A stretch of DNA of 64,000 bases from Lachancea thermotolerans CBS 6340 (GCF_000142805.1 NC_013079.1:310001-374000); one strand, 5' to 3'; counted from the stretch's first letter, positions 7,119 through 18,286 are shown. Notes: generated by a model not told the origin, from the letters alone. Numbers and translations are program-made.

Positions 7119-9965
7119 TCACTGCATTTCCAGCTCCATAATGCTGTCTAAACAGTCAAGCCTGGTGATCCTACAGTTATGCACGACATCGCCGATAGCG
7201 ACAGTAGACGAAGCTTCGGGCTTGAGTTTAAGAATGCCTCTAGCAGTACTCAATTCCGGAAGGACACATCGGACCACCCCGAGTCGAGGAACTGAGGTGA
7301 CCATAACAGAGAGTCGGCGAGAGGGGTTGAGCTCTTGCTGAGACTTCAAATGCACCAAAGTCCAAAAGGAAGCCGAGTCCCTCGCAGCCTTGCGTAAAAC
7401 CACGTCTCGCGACTGTATGTGCCATGCTAAGTCTGAAACCTGGTCTTCTGAGAACTTCAAGGGAAACCCAGCGAGGTAGCAGTGTAGCTGCCAATGATTC
7501 ACCAAGTCTGCAAAACGTCTCAAGGGCGACGTTACGGGAAGGTATGCAGGTGCTCCAATCATTTCATGTTTCTCAGCTCGAGCGCTATAAAAACTCGAGT
7601 TTAGTAAAGACGAGAGCTTAGCAATGTCCTTTGCAGACGGGAATTTCTGCGAGTGCATCATATCACGCAAAGAGTTGTAACCTTGGCGTGCGTTATCCTT
7701 GAGTTGGAGGCCTTTATAACAGCGAAACACGCCAGGGATGCCCCTGTCTCTGAAAAACTTGCCCGCCATGGTATTGGCCAAGATCATGATTTCCGACACC
7801 AAAACCGTCGATGCAGTCTCTTCTTGGTCTTCGAAGCTGAGTGCGGTTGCAGTGTTGGTTTGGGTTGGCATGAGTTTCACAAGGCCCCGATTGAAGCCCT
7901 CGCCAAAAATTATAGCATTCTGCTCCTTTACTCTCTTCGAACGCAGCAAAAGTGCAATCTTGTGCAACGTTCTCAGCTCTTGAGTTTGTTGACTTGCGTC
8001 TTGTTCAAGGCCAAGTATCCTGTCCACGACCTTGTACGTAACTCGAGGAAACTGCGAAACAAGCCCCAATTTTACACTGAAAGTTTCTTCAAGAATCTCC
8101 ACGTTGTTCTTTCTGCACCTGATATCAACCGAGAATGAAAGCGTCTTTGATGCAATGCCATCTTTTCCCAAGTCGCCGGCTTTGGAATAACTTTTAGGAA
8201 GCATTGGCGTGACACAATCAGGCAGGTAAGAAGTGAAGCCTCTCTGAAGAGCTATGTTCCAAATTTCCTTCGAAAAAGAGCCCTCTTGCGAGTTTGAAAA
8301 TAGTGAAACAGGGTCTGCGATATGAATATGCAGGGTGTAGGCGTTTTCGCCCGTTGCCTCTATAGATATGCCGTCGTCGATTTCGTGAGCTGTCTCAGAA
8401 TCAATGCAATAAACATTCATCTTCCCAAAGTCGTGGCGCCGTGATATATCATCATTTTGGTTTGGTAATGCAAGATCATATATTTTCTGCTCCAGAACTG
8501 CTCTTTCTGAGGTCGAGGGCGAGCGTATTTCGTTGCTTAAGAGCTGTGGGTTTGGAATTGACTCGCAAGTTAGCTCTTGTAGAAACTCATGACATAAGTC
8601 CCTTGTAATGTCGTTGTTTTGATATTTATCTAGTTTCCTGAAAAGTTTTGAAACAATAGTTATTATAGGCCCATTATTGTGGAAATTGCCTGCAGCGTAA
8701 TCTCTCAAAAGTCGACTTATTTGCGGGTACTGTAGTTTAGCAGAATTACGTTCCCCTGTGTTGATAAGCTTTGCGAAAGATTCTAAAGCCGCGTAATTAT
8801 CTTTCTTGAGTTCTTTCAAAACTTCTTTGTAGTAAAGATGATGCGACGTTAGTGGCAGCACTGTCACAGAAATAGGTGTTAACATTGCTCTATGTGAATG
8901 AATTTGGCCCCATAGGTTGTGCTCCTGTTGCTGTACCAAAGACCAGTAAGTGGCTAAAAAGTCAGAGGCATCTATGCTTTTAAGAGATCGACCTGAAAAA
9001 GATTCTATGGGATGCGCGTCCCTAAACATACCAGCCTCTTTCAGGATTCCCTCAATATAAGAGCCAGTAGAAGAAGACTGACACTTATCAATGTCTAATA
9101 GTGCCACCAATTCACAAAGTTTGAATATTGACATTTGCCAAGGCCCTGTAGAACGCTGTAGGAACCTGTGTAAGAGTTCCAGTTTCTTGGTTGTTACGCC
9201 CATTCGGTTCCATGCTGCTTTCGTTATCTCGAAAGGAACGTAAGAGGTATAAAGCTGGCGCGCAACAATCGAGAGCATGAATGTCTTTTCTGGGCTGTCC
9301 TTTACGGCTCCTATGCGTGTATTGAGAAATGGAACTTCTTCCTTGATTAGATATTTTGCTGCTGCTTTATGGAAAGAGGGTATCCTTAGAAGTATCATAT
9401 TTCGCTCACCAAACCTGATGTGTCCGTCTATAGTTGCAAATGCATAACTTGGATTTGTTACCTCTGTCGGTACTTCAACACACATGCACAGCTGTGAAGG
9501 ATCTGACCGCAGTAGAACCAAGTCACCAATCTTTAGTGAAGAGTCCAAGAGGTGGCTAGGGTGCATTCGAAATGTGCCGCTCTCACTATCAAACACTTCA
9601 GGCTTCAAAGAATCATTCATGTCCGCTCTTTGTTTTGAGGAAAGGGAAGTCAAATCCATATTCAAGTAGTCTTTCATATTCGCCCAATTAACAGCATTGT
9701 CTCTGCACCAGTTTTTTGAAGGAAGAAAGTGCTGGTTGTAAAAGCGCTCGTCAAGCCCTTTTTGGATATGCGAAAGCTGTTTAATTTCAACACCAGGCTC
9801 AAGCTGACCTGGCCGCTGATAAACAAATTTCGCTGGACCAGGAATGTTGTCAAGACTTTTTAGAGTCTCAGGGCTTTTTTTGAGCGCCCTAAGTGCTCTA
9901 TGAAAATGTCTGACCATGGTTTTCTGTTGAGTGAAGTCCATGCTACCGGAGATGAGCTCGATCAT
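7119..9965 (-). CDS. DSS1: Mitochondrial 3'-5' exoribonuclease, RNase II family
   Basis: 948 residues (S. cerevisiae Dss1, 969). It is the catalytic subunit of the mitochondrial degradosome, working with the Suv3 helicase. The RNB catalytic domain is clear: YCIDSETAHEIDDGISIEA around residue 520 contains the metal-binding acidic cluster, followed by YTLHIHIADPVSLF; near the end, VTSPLRRFADLVNHWQLHCY is the RNB signature with the conserved Arg residues. The N-terminus (MVRHFHRALRALKKS from residue 17) is basic and could be a mitochondrial presequence; two further ATGs at residues 9 and 17 are possible starts. It shares a 163-base promoter with RIT1. Confidence 0.94.
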   Translation of the reverse strand: MIELISGSMDFTQQKTMVRHFHRALRALKKSPETLKSLDNIPGPAKFVYQRPGQLEPGVEIKQLSHIQKGLDERFYNQHFLPSKNWCRDNAVNWANMKDYLNMDLTSLSSKQRADMNDSLKPEVFDSESGTFRMHPSHLLDSSLKIGDLVLLRSDPSQLCMCVEVPTEVTNPSYAFATIDGHIRFGERNMILLRIPSFHKAAAKYLIKEEVPFLNTRIGAVKDSPEKTFMLSIVARQLYTSYVPFEITKAAWNRMGVTTKKLELLHRFLQRSTGPWQMSIFKLCELVALLDIDKCQSSSTGSYIEGILKEAGMFRDAHPIESFSGRSLKSIDASDFLATYWSLVQQQEHNLWGQIHSHRAMLTPISVTVLPLTSHHLYYKEVLKELKKDNYAALESFAKLINTGERNSAKLQYPQISRLLRDYAAGNFHNNGPIITIVSKLFRKLDKYQNNDITRDLCHEFLQELTCESIPNPQLLSNEIRSPSTSERAVLEQKIYDLALPNQNDDISRRHDFGKMNVYCIDSETAHEIDDGISIEATGENAYTLHIHIADPVSLFSNSQEGSFSKEIWNIALQRGFTSYLPDCVTPMLPKSYSKAGDLGKDGIASKTLSFSVDIRCRKNNVEILEETFSVKLGLVSQFPRVTYKVVDRILGLEQDASQQTQELRTLHKIALLLRSKRVKEQNAIIFGEGFNRGLVKLMPTQTNTATALSFEDQEETASTVLVSEIMILANTMAGKFFRDRGIPGVFRCYKGLQLKDNARQGYNSLRDMMHSQKFPSAKDIAKLSSLLNSSFYSARAEKHEMIGAPAYLPVTSPLRRFADLVNHWQLHCYLAGFPLKFSEDQVSDLAWHIQSRDVVLRKAARDSASFWTLVHLKSQQELNPSRRLSVMVTSVPRLGVVRCVLPELSTARGILKLKPEASSTVAIGDVVHNCRITRLDCLDSIMELEMQ

Positions 9966-10128
9966 TATTTAGTTGTCCAGAGTTTAATACACGTGATATT
10001 AGGTGTAATTACATAGAATCAATCTAACCGCGAAAGATCTGTCAACTTAATACTGAAAGGTCAGTGTCGTTCACATGCCGGTGAGTCAAGCCTTGCCTCA
10101 AAGAAAAAATCTCAAGGTCCCCTAATCA
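9966..10128. promoter_or_regulatory. Divergent DSS1 / RIT1 promoter with a CACGTG box
   Basis: 163 bases. CACGTGAT at 9990-9997 matches the Cbf1 consensus read on the minus strand. In S. cerevisiae DSS1 and RIT1 are not adjacent, so this interval marks the right edge of the inverted block. Confidence 0.5.
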
Positions 10129-11553
10129 ATGGAGCTTACTAGCGATCAAACTATCAATTTCCTCAATAGGGAAATTAAAAAAGAGTATAGGTCCCTGCGA
10201 AATCGTCTTCAAAGCATCGTATTTGACCATAAATTTCTCGATGAGCAGGTTAAGGCCGTATTTCCAGACTATCCCATTATACCAAACGAGAGATGCGGAG
10301 TTTGGTACTGCGATCCCAAAGATTACTTGCAAACAAGCTATTTCAAATCAACCGATGGTCATACTAATCAATGGGATTTTAGCCTCAGGCGGCTGAATTT
10401 CCATTTACTTCCAGCGCTCGCTGCAAGTGGAGGGATAGTAGTGGTTGACAGCACCAGAAGAGGCAAACGTATGCCGGATGCTTTAAGCAAAACGGTTCCT
10501 ATCTGGTGTGCGGTTCTCAATTCACTTCTTTTAGAGTATCAAGGGCTCGAGGGCGAAGTGCTTTTTTGTCCTCCCCAAACGGTTTCTGAGTTTGAGTTTG
10601 AACGTATCAAATCCCGAATTCCGGATTTAGTAGCAAAATTCAAGAAAATGAACATTCTCACAGGTGCAGACATTGACCGATTATTCAAGGGGAAAATTCT
10701 ACGCCCTTTATGGGTATTTCCGGGTGCTTCTTTACTGAGCTCACAAAGAGACCCATTCACGGGCGAAGTGCTCTCACAAAAATGGCACACAGCAGAATTA
10801 GAGAACTTTATACCGGTTGTACTTTGCACTGTGAGTTACCAATGTCAAGACGGCGTAGACAAACGGCACGGGTTTACATACGTTCAAGGTGCGGCTGATG
10901 ACCATGAGCTATGGGCTCAAGGTTTGACAGCAGAATTATTTTGGAAACATATTAGCATTTTAAGCAATATTAACCTGAGTGATCAAGAGCTTGAAAGTTT
11001 TGTTGAAGACAAGATTCATCCCCAAGAACCAAACTCTGCTGAAAATGGCCTCTCTCTTGATCAAATCCTATACACAGACATACTTACTGAAGAATTGCAC
11101 CTTGGCAAGATTTCAAGCAATGTCCATCTCGGTGAACACCTCGTCAAAGAACTGAGGCTCAAATATTCTTTAGTGATTATCCTCAGCAACACGGTCACCT
11201 TATCAGAAGACGAGGCTGCAATCAAAATCTTCAAGTTGCAGAGCGAGTGTAAAAAAAGTTCCAAAGCGCTTCGAACTGAGCTGATAAAAATATGCCCTCT
11301 TGCTGAAGCATATCTACCCAATTCCCTGCCGATGTTGGTATGCTGTAACACTGGAAAGGACATGTCAGTGTGCGTTTCGCTCGCTATACTATGCAGAAAC
11401 TACAATGTTGGGAGTTGGGACTTAAACGTACAGCAAAGCATTCACAAGATTGATATTAAGAAGCACCTTTCAAAAATCATAACAAAACTTGAGGGCAGAA
11501 ATGTTAATCCACCAAGGGCATCGCTCAACAGTGTCAACGCATATTTAATGTAA
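10129..11553 (+). CDS. RIT1: Initiator tRNA-Met 2'-O-ribosyl phosphate transferase
   Basis: 474 residues (S. cerevisiae Rit1, 513). It adds a phosphoribosyl group to A64 of initiator tRNA so that it is excluded from elongation. The N-terminal Rit1 domain begins IKKEYRSLRNRLQSIVFD and includes CGVWYCDP near residues 56-63 and STDGHTNQWDFSLRRLN near 76-92. The C-terminal phosphatase-like part contains CCNTGKDMSVCVSLA near 405-419, resembling the P-loop of dual-specificity phosphatases. The call and its position next to AEP2 match YMR283C. Confidence 0.93.
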   Translation: MELTSDQTINFLNREIKKEYRSLRNRLQSIVFDHKFLDEQVKAVFPDYPIIPNERCGVWYCDPKDYLQTSYFKSTDGHTNQWDFSLRRLNFHLLPALAASGGIVVVDSTRRGKRMPDALSKTVPIWCAVLNSLLLEYQGLEGEVLFCPPQTVSEFEFERIKSRIPDLVAKFKKMNILTGADIDRLFKGKILRPLWVFPGASLLSSQRDPFTGEVLSQKWHTAELENFIPVVLCTVSYQCQDGVDKRHGFTYVQGAADDHELWAQGLTAELFWKHISILSNINLSDQELESFVEDKIHPQEPNSAENGLSLDQILYTDILTEELHLGKISSNVHLGEHLVKELRLKYSLVIILSNTVTLSEDEAAIKIFKLQSECKKSSKALRTELIKICPLAEAYLPNSLPMLVCCNTGKDMSVCVSLAILCRNYNVGSWDLNVQQSIHKIDIKKHLSKIITKLEGRNVNPPRASLNSVNAYLM

Positions 11554-11674
11554 TAGCCAGCTTCAACAATTTCTGGGATCATATTGAACGTTCGATGATT
11601 TAGACAAATTTTAATATAGTGACTTCGGTAAAGTGGTACTTTAAACACCCTCGAGTGAGTTTCTCGAGGAGACT

Positions 11675-13330
11675 ATGCTTTCGAGGAAGTGCGGCTCGCT
11701 TTCACTGACCTTAAAGAACTTCAATAGCACGCTGTCCGTCGCGTACTCAGCCTCAGATGCTGCATTAAAAATCCCAATTGCCGATCCATCAGAAAATGCT
11801 GCATCAAAATACGCAAATAAGCCGGCAAAGACCTTAAATGATGCGGTCCGGGAAAGATCCGAGAGGTTTAGAAGCCGCGTTTACACTGCAAAAATCCCCA
11901 AACTACATGAGGAACAAGTTTCGTCAGGTTTTTCCTCACCATGCAACAAGCTTCGATCTTTCCTTCATTCCAGGGACTACATGGCATTCTTAGTTGAGCT
12001 AACATTACAATCGAGAATGGATGAAAACTTCGGTGCTAAGATGTTTCAAAATAACGATTTGTCAATCGCTGAATTTTCAGCCTTCATTGAAGGCCTTCTG
12101 AGTGTAAACAATTTACTGCATAAGCTGAGCGCAACTCTGCCGAATGTGTCTGGCACAGAAATGGTGTTTAGTTTGTATCAGCTTTATCTCAAAACTGTTA
12201 CACCGGGGCCGCTCAGCCCTCTTCAATTGCATGATTTCAACAAGTTTATTAGATTCTTCATACGGTCTGCGCAACTTCGTAAAGCGCAAACTGTTCTAGA
12301 TTGCATTCTGAAGTCTAACAACAACCAACTACCTTGTGACTCAGCTACAGCAACGCACTATCTTCAGCTGAGGTGCGGAGCGCTGCCGCGGAATTGGAAA
12401 GTTTTGGATGAGAACTTGGGGCGTTCCACAAGGTTGGGGGCTCGCAAGAATAGATACCAACTTGTCTCACACTCTTACAAAGCCCTTGACCACAAATCAG
12501 TTTTGACTTTTATGAGTCTTTTGAGCGATCCCAAAAGTGTTTGGTTCCACAGAAAATCGGCCGCTTTAGAGTCCGCTGTGGTTTATTCGCTAGGATTTAT
12601 GGGCCAGCTTAAATTGCTTGAGGAGCATGTCTGGAGAAATTGGGGAATTAGCTTACAAGAGCACAATCAGGTCACAGATGCATCCTTTACAAGTCCATCG
12701 TCTGAAGTATTGGTGGCTGTTCTTACCAGCTATGCAAGCAACAAAAACATCTCTTCTGCACTTCACCTTATTGATGGGTTTATGGCTAAATACCCAACTT
12801 TGGAACTTGACCATGTATTTTGGAGACGCTTATTTCAGTGGAGTACTCGCGTATGGAGCGAGAAAACGGACCCTCGAGGCGAGCTATCTCGTGGGTGCTG
12901 GAGGGTGATGAGAGAATGGCATGCCGCTCGAAACAGACAACTTCCAGCAGACGCCGTTTTGTTGAACGAAAGATTTGTCGTATTATCACGTACCAACAAC
13001 TACCGGGATGCCATTGAAGTTGTGGAACAGTGCTATTCTTCGTTTTTCCAAAAAGCAAACCTTTCTCGTCATGAGGCGGTGCTCTTTCAAAAGTTTGCGA
13101 AGTTAATATTAAAAAATATGGCTCATCTTGGGTATTATCACAAGCCTTTGAAGTTCATAAAAGAATGGTCTCCCAACAAATTGTTAGAGCATACACTTAG
13201 AGCTTACTTCGAGAAACACAGAAACGCTTACTCGGCACGGAAACAACGGAGGACAGAGGCAGCCCAGAAGGCACAGAAAAGGTTTGATGATGAAGAAGAA
13301 GATAGTATGCTTCTTGGAAGGCTGTGGTAG
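11675..13330 (+). CDS. AEP2: Mitochondrial factor for ATP9 mRNA expression (Aep2/Atp13)
   Basis: 551 residues (S. cerevisiae Aep2, about 580). In S. cerevisiae it is needed for stability and translation of the mitochondrial ATP9 mRNA. The N-terminus (MLSRKCGSLSLTLKNFNSTL) is a plausible import presequence. The middle has a helical, PPR-like character (for example VLVAVLTSYASNKNISSAL), and the C-terminus is charged. Assignment rests strongly on position between RIT1 and GPI12, matching YMR282C, plus length. It converges on GPI12 with only 40 bases between stops. Confidence 0.85.
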   Translation: MLSRKCGSLSLTLKNFNSTLSVAYSASDAALKIPIADPSENAASKYANKPAKTLNDAVRERSERFRSRVYTAKIPKLHEEQVSSGFSSPCNKLRSFLHSRDYMAFLVELTLQSRMDENFGAKMFQNNDLSIAEFSAFIEGLLSVNNLLHKLSATLPNVSGTEMVFSLYQLYLKTVTPGPLSPLQLHDFNKFIRFFIRSAQLRKAQTVLDCILKSNNNQLPCDSATATHYLQLRCGALPRNWKVLDENLGRSTRLGARKNRYQLVSHSYKALDHKSVLTFMSLLSDPKSVWFHRKSAALESAVVYSLGFMGQLKLLEEHVWRNWGISLQEHNQVTDASFTSPSSEVLVAVLTSYASNKNISSALHLIDGFMAKYPTLELDHVFWRRLFQWSTRVWSEKTDPRGELSRGCWRVMREWHAARNRQLPADAVLLNERFVVLSRTNNYRDAIEVVEQCYSSFFQKANLSRHEAVLFQKFAKLILKNMAHLGYYHKPLKFIKEWSPNKLLEHTLRAYFEKHRNAYSARKQRRTEAAQKAQKRFDDEEEDSMLLGRLW

Positions 13331-13370
13331 ATGCTTTACATACACAAATATTTAATGACGTTGCATTATG

Positions 13371-14135
13371 CTAAAATTCTCGTACCTCATTCGCAAAAAC
13401 GTAACAGCTGAAGAACCACCATCCGTATCTGAACCATACCATTTGAGAGGTGTGTGCATTCATCATGACTGAAAGTGCTAGTAAATATTGTTTGAACGTG
13501 CTCATGAACACAGCCTGTCTGCTCCCTCTCAGCACCGTAATAAGAGAAGGAACGAAAGCAGTGTATTTTTGAAAGATAGAACGTTTACTCGTCAAGCTGA
13601 AACTTCTGCTTTCTGGGTGGGCCGCTCTAAGGTTTCGGACAGTCTCGTAGCATGAAATGTGATTTATATGACTAGACACCCCATGGTCATCAAAAGTTAG
13701 AAACAGGGGTTGATCGCCGACGACTTGTTTTCTTAGGGCTTCTGACGTCTTTTGTAGGTCCCATTCAACCTTCATACCATCCTCAAAGTTCAGGACAGTA
13801 ACTTCCGCTTTCCTTCTGCGAAATAGAAGATGCACTGAATCCCGCAACTCTTCCTCCCTAAGCTTCCCCAGGCCATCGGCACCGCCGTCGGTAAGAGAAA
13901 AGACAGAAACAGGAATATCAGTATCAAAGTAGTGGTCAAGCTGGAGCAACGTTGGGGCAAAAAACATGACTTCGTCGTCTGGGTGTGCTATTACTAGGTT
14001 GATAGACGTCGGGTTCAGCACAGAAAATAGGGTGGTAAATGCCTGCTCATTGGACGCCTTAATCCGAGCAGAACTTGCAAAATACAGAATGCACAGTACT
14101 GCCAACAGCTTGCACACAACCTTTAAAATCCTCAT
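13371..14135 (-). CDS. GPI12: GlcNAc-phosphatidylinositol de-N-acetylase
   Basis: 254 residues from the ATG at 14135; an in-frame TTG at 14150 was rejected. It performs the second step of GPI-anchor synthesis on the cytosolic face of the ER. One N-terminal membrane segment (VVCKLLAVLCILYFA, residues 6-20) precedes the LmbE/PIG-L domain with the zinc-site motif AHPDDEVMFF (50-59) and the His cluster DDHGVSSHINHISC (149-162; His151, His156, His159). The C-terminus MLNAH-type motif appears as MMNAHTSQMVWFRYGWWFFS. It is shorter than S. cerevisiae Gpi12 (304). Confidence 0.94.
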   Translation of the reverse strand: MRILKVVCKLLAVLCILYFASSARIKASNEQAFTTLFSVLNPTSINLVIAHPDDEVMFFAPTLLQLDHYFDTDIPVSVFSLTDGGADGLGKLREEELRDSVHLLFRRRKAEVTVLNFEDGMKVEWDLQKTSEALRKQVVGDQPLFLTFDDHGVSSHINHISCYETVRNLRAAHPESRSFSLTSKRSIFQKYTAFVPSLITVLRGSRQAVFMSTFKQYLLALSVMMNAHTSQMVWFRYGWWFFSCYVFANEVREF

Positions 14136-14665
14136 GACACGCTTCTGCAATTGGTGAATAGGTGGTATCTACAAACCACCACTTTTTCATACTCATCGCA
14201 GACCCACATAATATGTCAAAACAACGGATCTGAGAAGTGAAGTGGCGACTGAAAGAGCCAGCACCATGCACCAAGTATCTCGGGGACAACCGATAGCTGG
14301 TCAGTATGAAGATTAGAAAAGAGGCTCAAGAGTTCCTCAATCAAGAATACGGTCACGCCCATCATCATTAACGATTATGTTCTAGCACGTTTAAACTATT
14401 ATTACGAAGGAGCGCCAACTTCGGTGGGTTCAGCTTCATGAAAAACTACAAATCATCATTTCAGTCTTAGCAAGCTACTGGCCTTTCTTTGCGGATAATT
14501 CTCAGGCGCGCCAAGCTTTATTTTGTTCAACGATAATCTCAACGTTGAGTGGCCAACCAAATTTTTCTAGGCGACAACCTATAGAGGACCCCAGTTCTTT
14601 TAAGTTCAACAGACCTCACCCATTAAACGGCAGAGGCTGTCACAACAAACAAAGAGCCAGCTAAT
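14136..14665. promoter_or_regulatory. Divergent GPI12 / CAT8 promoter region
   Basis: 530 bases between divergent starts. The only element I can support is a Mig1-like site near the CAT8 end (listed separately). No gene seen. Confidence 0.4.
14589..14600 (-). promoter_or_regulatory. Mig1-like glucose-repression site upstream of CAT8
   Basis: Read on the minus strand the sequence is AAAGAACTGGGG, an A-rich run followed by SYGGGG, close to the Mig1 consensus. It ends 66 bases before the CAT8 ATG. S. cerevisiae CAT8 is known to be repressed by Mig1 in glucose, so the site is functionally plausible; one position in the A/T run deviates. Confidence 0.45.
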
Positions 14666-17600
14666 ATGGGTGAGCGGGAGAATGAGTCTTTTGGACCGCG
14701 GTTTATCCGAACGCTGGGTTCACAATCCATAAGCGTTATTAACCCGCTTTCTAGCCAACCTTCTTCTATTTCACAGTCACCCGCGCAGCCAAAGGCAAAC
14801 ACTAATACACAAACTACCGCAACGGCCAGCATATCACCCACTGCATCGGTCACACCATCCTCAAATTACAGAGTGGCGCAAGCTTGCGACCGATGCCGCT
14901 CGAAGAAAACGCGCTGCGATGGTAAAAGACCACAGTGCTCACAGTGTGCAGCAGTCGGGTTTGAATGCAAAGTCAGTGACAAGTTGTCGCGCCGAGCCTT
15001 CCCTCGTGGCTACACTGAGACGCTCGAAGAGCGTGTCAGGGAGTTAGAGGCTGAGAACAGGAGGCTCGTGGCTCTATGCGACTTGAAGGACGAGCAGATG
15101 CATTTGGTCTACAAGTATTCGTCCAATAAACGCCCAGAACCCTCTTCGACTGAAGAAGAGCAAATGCTGGAGCAGTTGAGCAGCTCTAATGGTGGCTCTC
15201 TTCGCGTCAGTTCTACTAACCTGTACCTACTTAATAAAACGTCACCAGCAGGTCATGAAGTCCCCGAGAACCACAAATGTCAAGGCATCGATTGCAACCA
15301 TACTTCACATCCACATCTGCATGAGAAGCCTGTAAGCACTACGCTAAGCGACCCTACAACAATATCCTTCGAGCAGCACGAAGCGCCGGGTCTTCCTGCT
15401 GTCAAAGCTCTCAGTTCCATGGCCAACCATGAATACTCAACGCAGCTTGCCTGTCTGGTGGCTCTGTCAGTACCGCGCTCTACCGAAGAGATTTTGTTTA
15501 TTCCCCAGCTTCTAGCGAGACTTGGACAGGTTCATGGCCTCACATCCAAGCAATGTTTGTATACAGCCTCACTTTTAGCATCATTGAAGGAACCGTCGCA
15601 AGCGGTAGTTCCAACGACAGATGGCTTAACTGAGCTGAAATGCACGAGCTTGTGGGAGATAGATGACCCTATGCGTTTCTTCAAGGATTCTTGTAAGTTT
15701 AACTTGGGCTCTGATAACGACGTGGAACTTTTGTCAATCTCTGAGATTGAAGACCTCATCTCTATTTATTTCGAGGAGTGCCACGCTTTGATCCCTGTAT
15801 TGAATGAAAATGAATTTTACAAGTACTACAACAAATTCAAGGAAAGCCTCACCGTGGATCCGAATTTTTTTGGCAAGGCTAACTCATCATTTGCGCACCG
15901 CAGTAAATCCATCTCCTACAAAATATTTGCTTGCATTTTACTTGTGGTTTGCCAACTGGGTATTATGAGCAAGGTTAAAAGAGAGCAGCTTCCAGCAAAG
16001 AGTAAATTCTCTCGGATTATGGCCTACTATAACAACGCAATTTTGGCACTGAAACTAAATCCCTATTTTTCGGTCAAGACCACCTCTGTAAAAACTCTTC
16101 AGTTGATGTCCCTGCTATTATTTTACTTTCTGAATGTGGGTGAAGTTTCTTCAGTTTACGAATTAAGGGGTACTATTGTTTCTATGGCACAACAGCTTAG
16201 GTTGCATAGATGCCCCAGTGCAGTTCTTGGAACAGAAGGTTCCACTATGAGCAAGAGCGAACAAGGCGACCGGAGACTTTTGTTTTGGGGAATTTACTAC
16301 TTAGATGTCTTCTCCGCTTTACAATTGGGTGTACCACGTCTACTCAAAGACCATGAAATCGAGTGCGCGCTCCCTATTAGTGAAAATGGACATCCCGGTG
16401 TTAGCTTAGCGGACCAAGTGATAAGGCTGGAAGGCCAAGTTTCGGAGTTTTCGTTGTCTTTGCTGAGATTTTCTAAAATTTTGGGAAACATTTTAGACTC
16501 AATTTTTAAGCGAGGAATGACATCTTCTATCGCACAGCAAGTTGCTTTGATCCATGAGAATGCTTTGGATAGTTGGAGAAGAGGTTTACCTAAAAATCTC
16601 ACATTCGAGCTTGATGTAAATGGCACCATTAACATGGAAGAACTCAACAGCGGAAGTCATTGGAAAAAAGATTACTCGACCGCACCTTCCTGCGACAATA
16701 GGACGCTCATGGTTCTTTACTTCCTGGTGAAGTGCTTAGTCCATTTGCCCGTCCTCGCAGCAAAACCTCTACTTGGCGGGGCCTCAGAAGTCGACACGGA
16801 CGCTACGCTAGCTTTCGATGATGCATCCAGTGGCGCTGACCGCTCTTCCTCATCTTACGTTCTGCTACAGCAAGCGACAAACACGTTCCTCAGCGTTCAA
16901 TCCTCTCTGAAATCACGTCACCTGCCACTTGCATTAAACTTGCCCCGAATCAAAGCGCGTTTTGCCCTCTTGAGCGCTCGCGGTATTTTAGAGTACACGA
17001 AGGGTGGCGCTTTGTTCCAAGGCAACAAGGCGCTATTGTTGGATGTTGTCAAAGAGTTGGAAACAACGAAAAGGCTAGAGATTCCAGGCTCTCTTTCGTG
17101 GCATAGCTTGATTTTGTTGGATATGGCAGTCTCGTTGATCATGCAACCGCCACACACAAAAGCTGGAAAGCTCGACAAGCTGTTAGAGGCAAAACTGAGC
17201 TATTACAACAAATTAATGGGCCGGTCTGCTAATGTTGCTAGTACAAAAAGGAAGAAGGAGGAGGATAACACAAGCTTATCAAACGCAACCAAGCTTACTC
17301 CTTTGAGCTCAGACAGTAGCTCCCCATCAGAGAAGAGGGTTAAGCTTGAACACACAGACAAAGTGGGTGAGACCCCAGTTGGTGTGGAGAATACTGGGCA
17401 ACCTAATGGAAATACACAGGAACATTACGCCGCAACTTGGTCCAACCAAAACCAACCGCACAGCACTGTTGCAGAAGCATTTCACCTCGACCCTGTTTTA
17501 AACAATAATCCCTTCAGCAATGGGGACTTGACAGCTTTTTTTAGCACCGACAACGGTATGCCTAACCTTAGTGGCGGTGCATCGATGCTGAATATGGTCG

Positions 17601-18286
17601 GCGTTGATCAAGCGCACAGTACTGCTGGAAATGACGCCCAGAACACCGTCAATGCTAACAGCCAGCAGAGCACATTATTCAATGACGGGCTTTTCCGCGT
17701 CCCAAGCAATGGAGACTTTTTAAAGGACTACTATCGTGTTCCCGGCGCTTCTTCGTCACAGTTGAATCTCATGCTCATGGGGTCTGGCTCTTCTGGCTCC
17801 AACCAGCGGCAGGCAAAGCAGCAACAAACAAACACGACTGATCCCGGCTTCGGCTTTACGGTTGATGCCTCGCTCGGACTAGCACCATTATTGGCATGGT
17901 CTCCAGAAGCAGCGCAGGAACCAATAGCAGAAACTTCTGATCATGATACACGTAATGATTCAGGGCTTCGCCGAAAGTCCGGCGCAGAAACCGCTGGTGT
18001 ACTGGTTGCTGGGCATTCGCAGCTGGCTGACTCTTCTACTGATCCGGCATCGCAGCAACAACGCCGTGTCGGCAGTTACGATCATACTTACGCACAAGAT
18101 CAATCTGTGGAAGATTCTGCGATTACAATGCCAACACGGCCCCACCGAGGTCCTCGGCGCCGCTGGAACTCCACAACTGGCGCTGCAGCCATTACACCTA
18201 ATTCAGATCGTCCTCGTAATGCTCCAGCTTCGGAAACAGATGAGAACTTACAAGATTTATTCCGCTGGCAGAATTCTGGATTTTAA
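14666..18286 (+). CDS. CAT8: Zn2Cys6 transcription activator of gluconeogenic genes
   Basis: 1206 residues (S. cerevisiae Cat8, 1433). A fungal zinc cluster lies at residues 74-101 (Cys74, 77, 84, 91, 94, 101; spacing 2-6-6-2-6), followed by a short linker and coiled coil ([15 protein letters not shown]). The central fungal-specific regulatory domain spans roughly residues 330-700. The C-terminal third is low-complexity, rich in Ser, Asn and Gln, as expected for an activation region. In S. cerevisiae Cat8 is activated by Snf1 after glucose exhaustion and binds carbon-source response elements. Neighbours GPI12 and AEP2 match YMR280C. Confidence 0.94.
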   Translation: MGERENESFGPRFIRTLGSQSISVINPLSSQPSSISQSPAQPKANTNTQTTATASISPTASVTPSSNYRVAQACDRCRSKKTRCDGKRPQCSQCAAVGFECKVSDKLSRRAFPRGYTETLEERVRELEAENRRLVALCDLKDEQMHLVYKYSSNKRPEPSSTEEEQMLEQLSSSNGGSLRVSSTNLYLLNKTSPAGHEVPENHKCQGIDCNHTSHPHLHEKPVSTTLSDPTTISFEQHEAPGLPAVKALSSMANHEYSTQLACLVALSVPRSTEEILFIPQLLARLGQVHGLTSKQCLYTASLLASLKEPSQAVVPTTDGLTELKCTSLWEIDDPMRFFKDSCKFNLGSDNDVELLSISEIEDLISIYFEECHALIPVLNENEFYKYYNKFKESLTVDPNFFGKANSSFAHRSKSISYKIFACILLVVCQLGIMSKVKREQLPAKSKFSRIMAYYNNAILALKLNPYFSVKTTSVKTLQLMSLLLFYFLNVGEVSSVYELRGTIVSMAQQLRLHRCPSAVLGTEGSTMSKSEQGDRRLLFWGIYYLDVFSALQLGVPRLLKDHEIECALPISENGHPGVSLADQVIRLEGQVSEFSLSLLRFSKILGNILDSIFKRGMTSSIAQQVALIHENALDSWRRGLPKNLTFELDVNGTINMEELNSGSHWKKDYSTAPSCDNRTLMVLYFLVKCLVHLPVLAAKPLLGGASEVDTDATLAFDDASSGADRSSSSYVLLQQATNTFLSVQSSLKSRHLPLALNLPRIKARFALLSARGILEYTKGGALFQGNKALLLDVVKELETTKRLEIPGSLSWHSLILLDMAVSLIMQPPHTKAGKLDKLLEAKLSYYNKLMGRSANVASTKRKKEEDNTSLSNATKLTPLSSDSSSPSEKRVKLEHTDKVGETPVGVENTGQPNGNTQEHYAATWSNQNQPHSTVAEAFHLDPVLNNNPFSNGDLTAFFSTDNGMPNLSGGASMLNMVGVDQAHSTAGNDAQNTVNANSQQSTLFNDGLFRVPSNGDFLKDYYRVPGASSSQLNLMLMGSGSSGSNQRQAKQQQTNTTDPGFGFTVDASLGLAPLLAWSPEAAQEPIAETSDHDTRNDSGLRRKSGAETAGVLVAGHSQLADSSTDPASQQQRRVGSYDHTYAQDQSVEDSAITMPTRPHRGPRRRWNSTTGAAAITPNSDRPRNAPASETDENLQDLFRWQNSGF

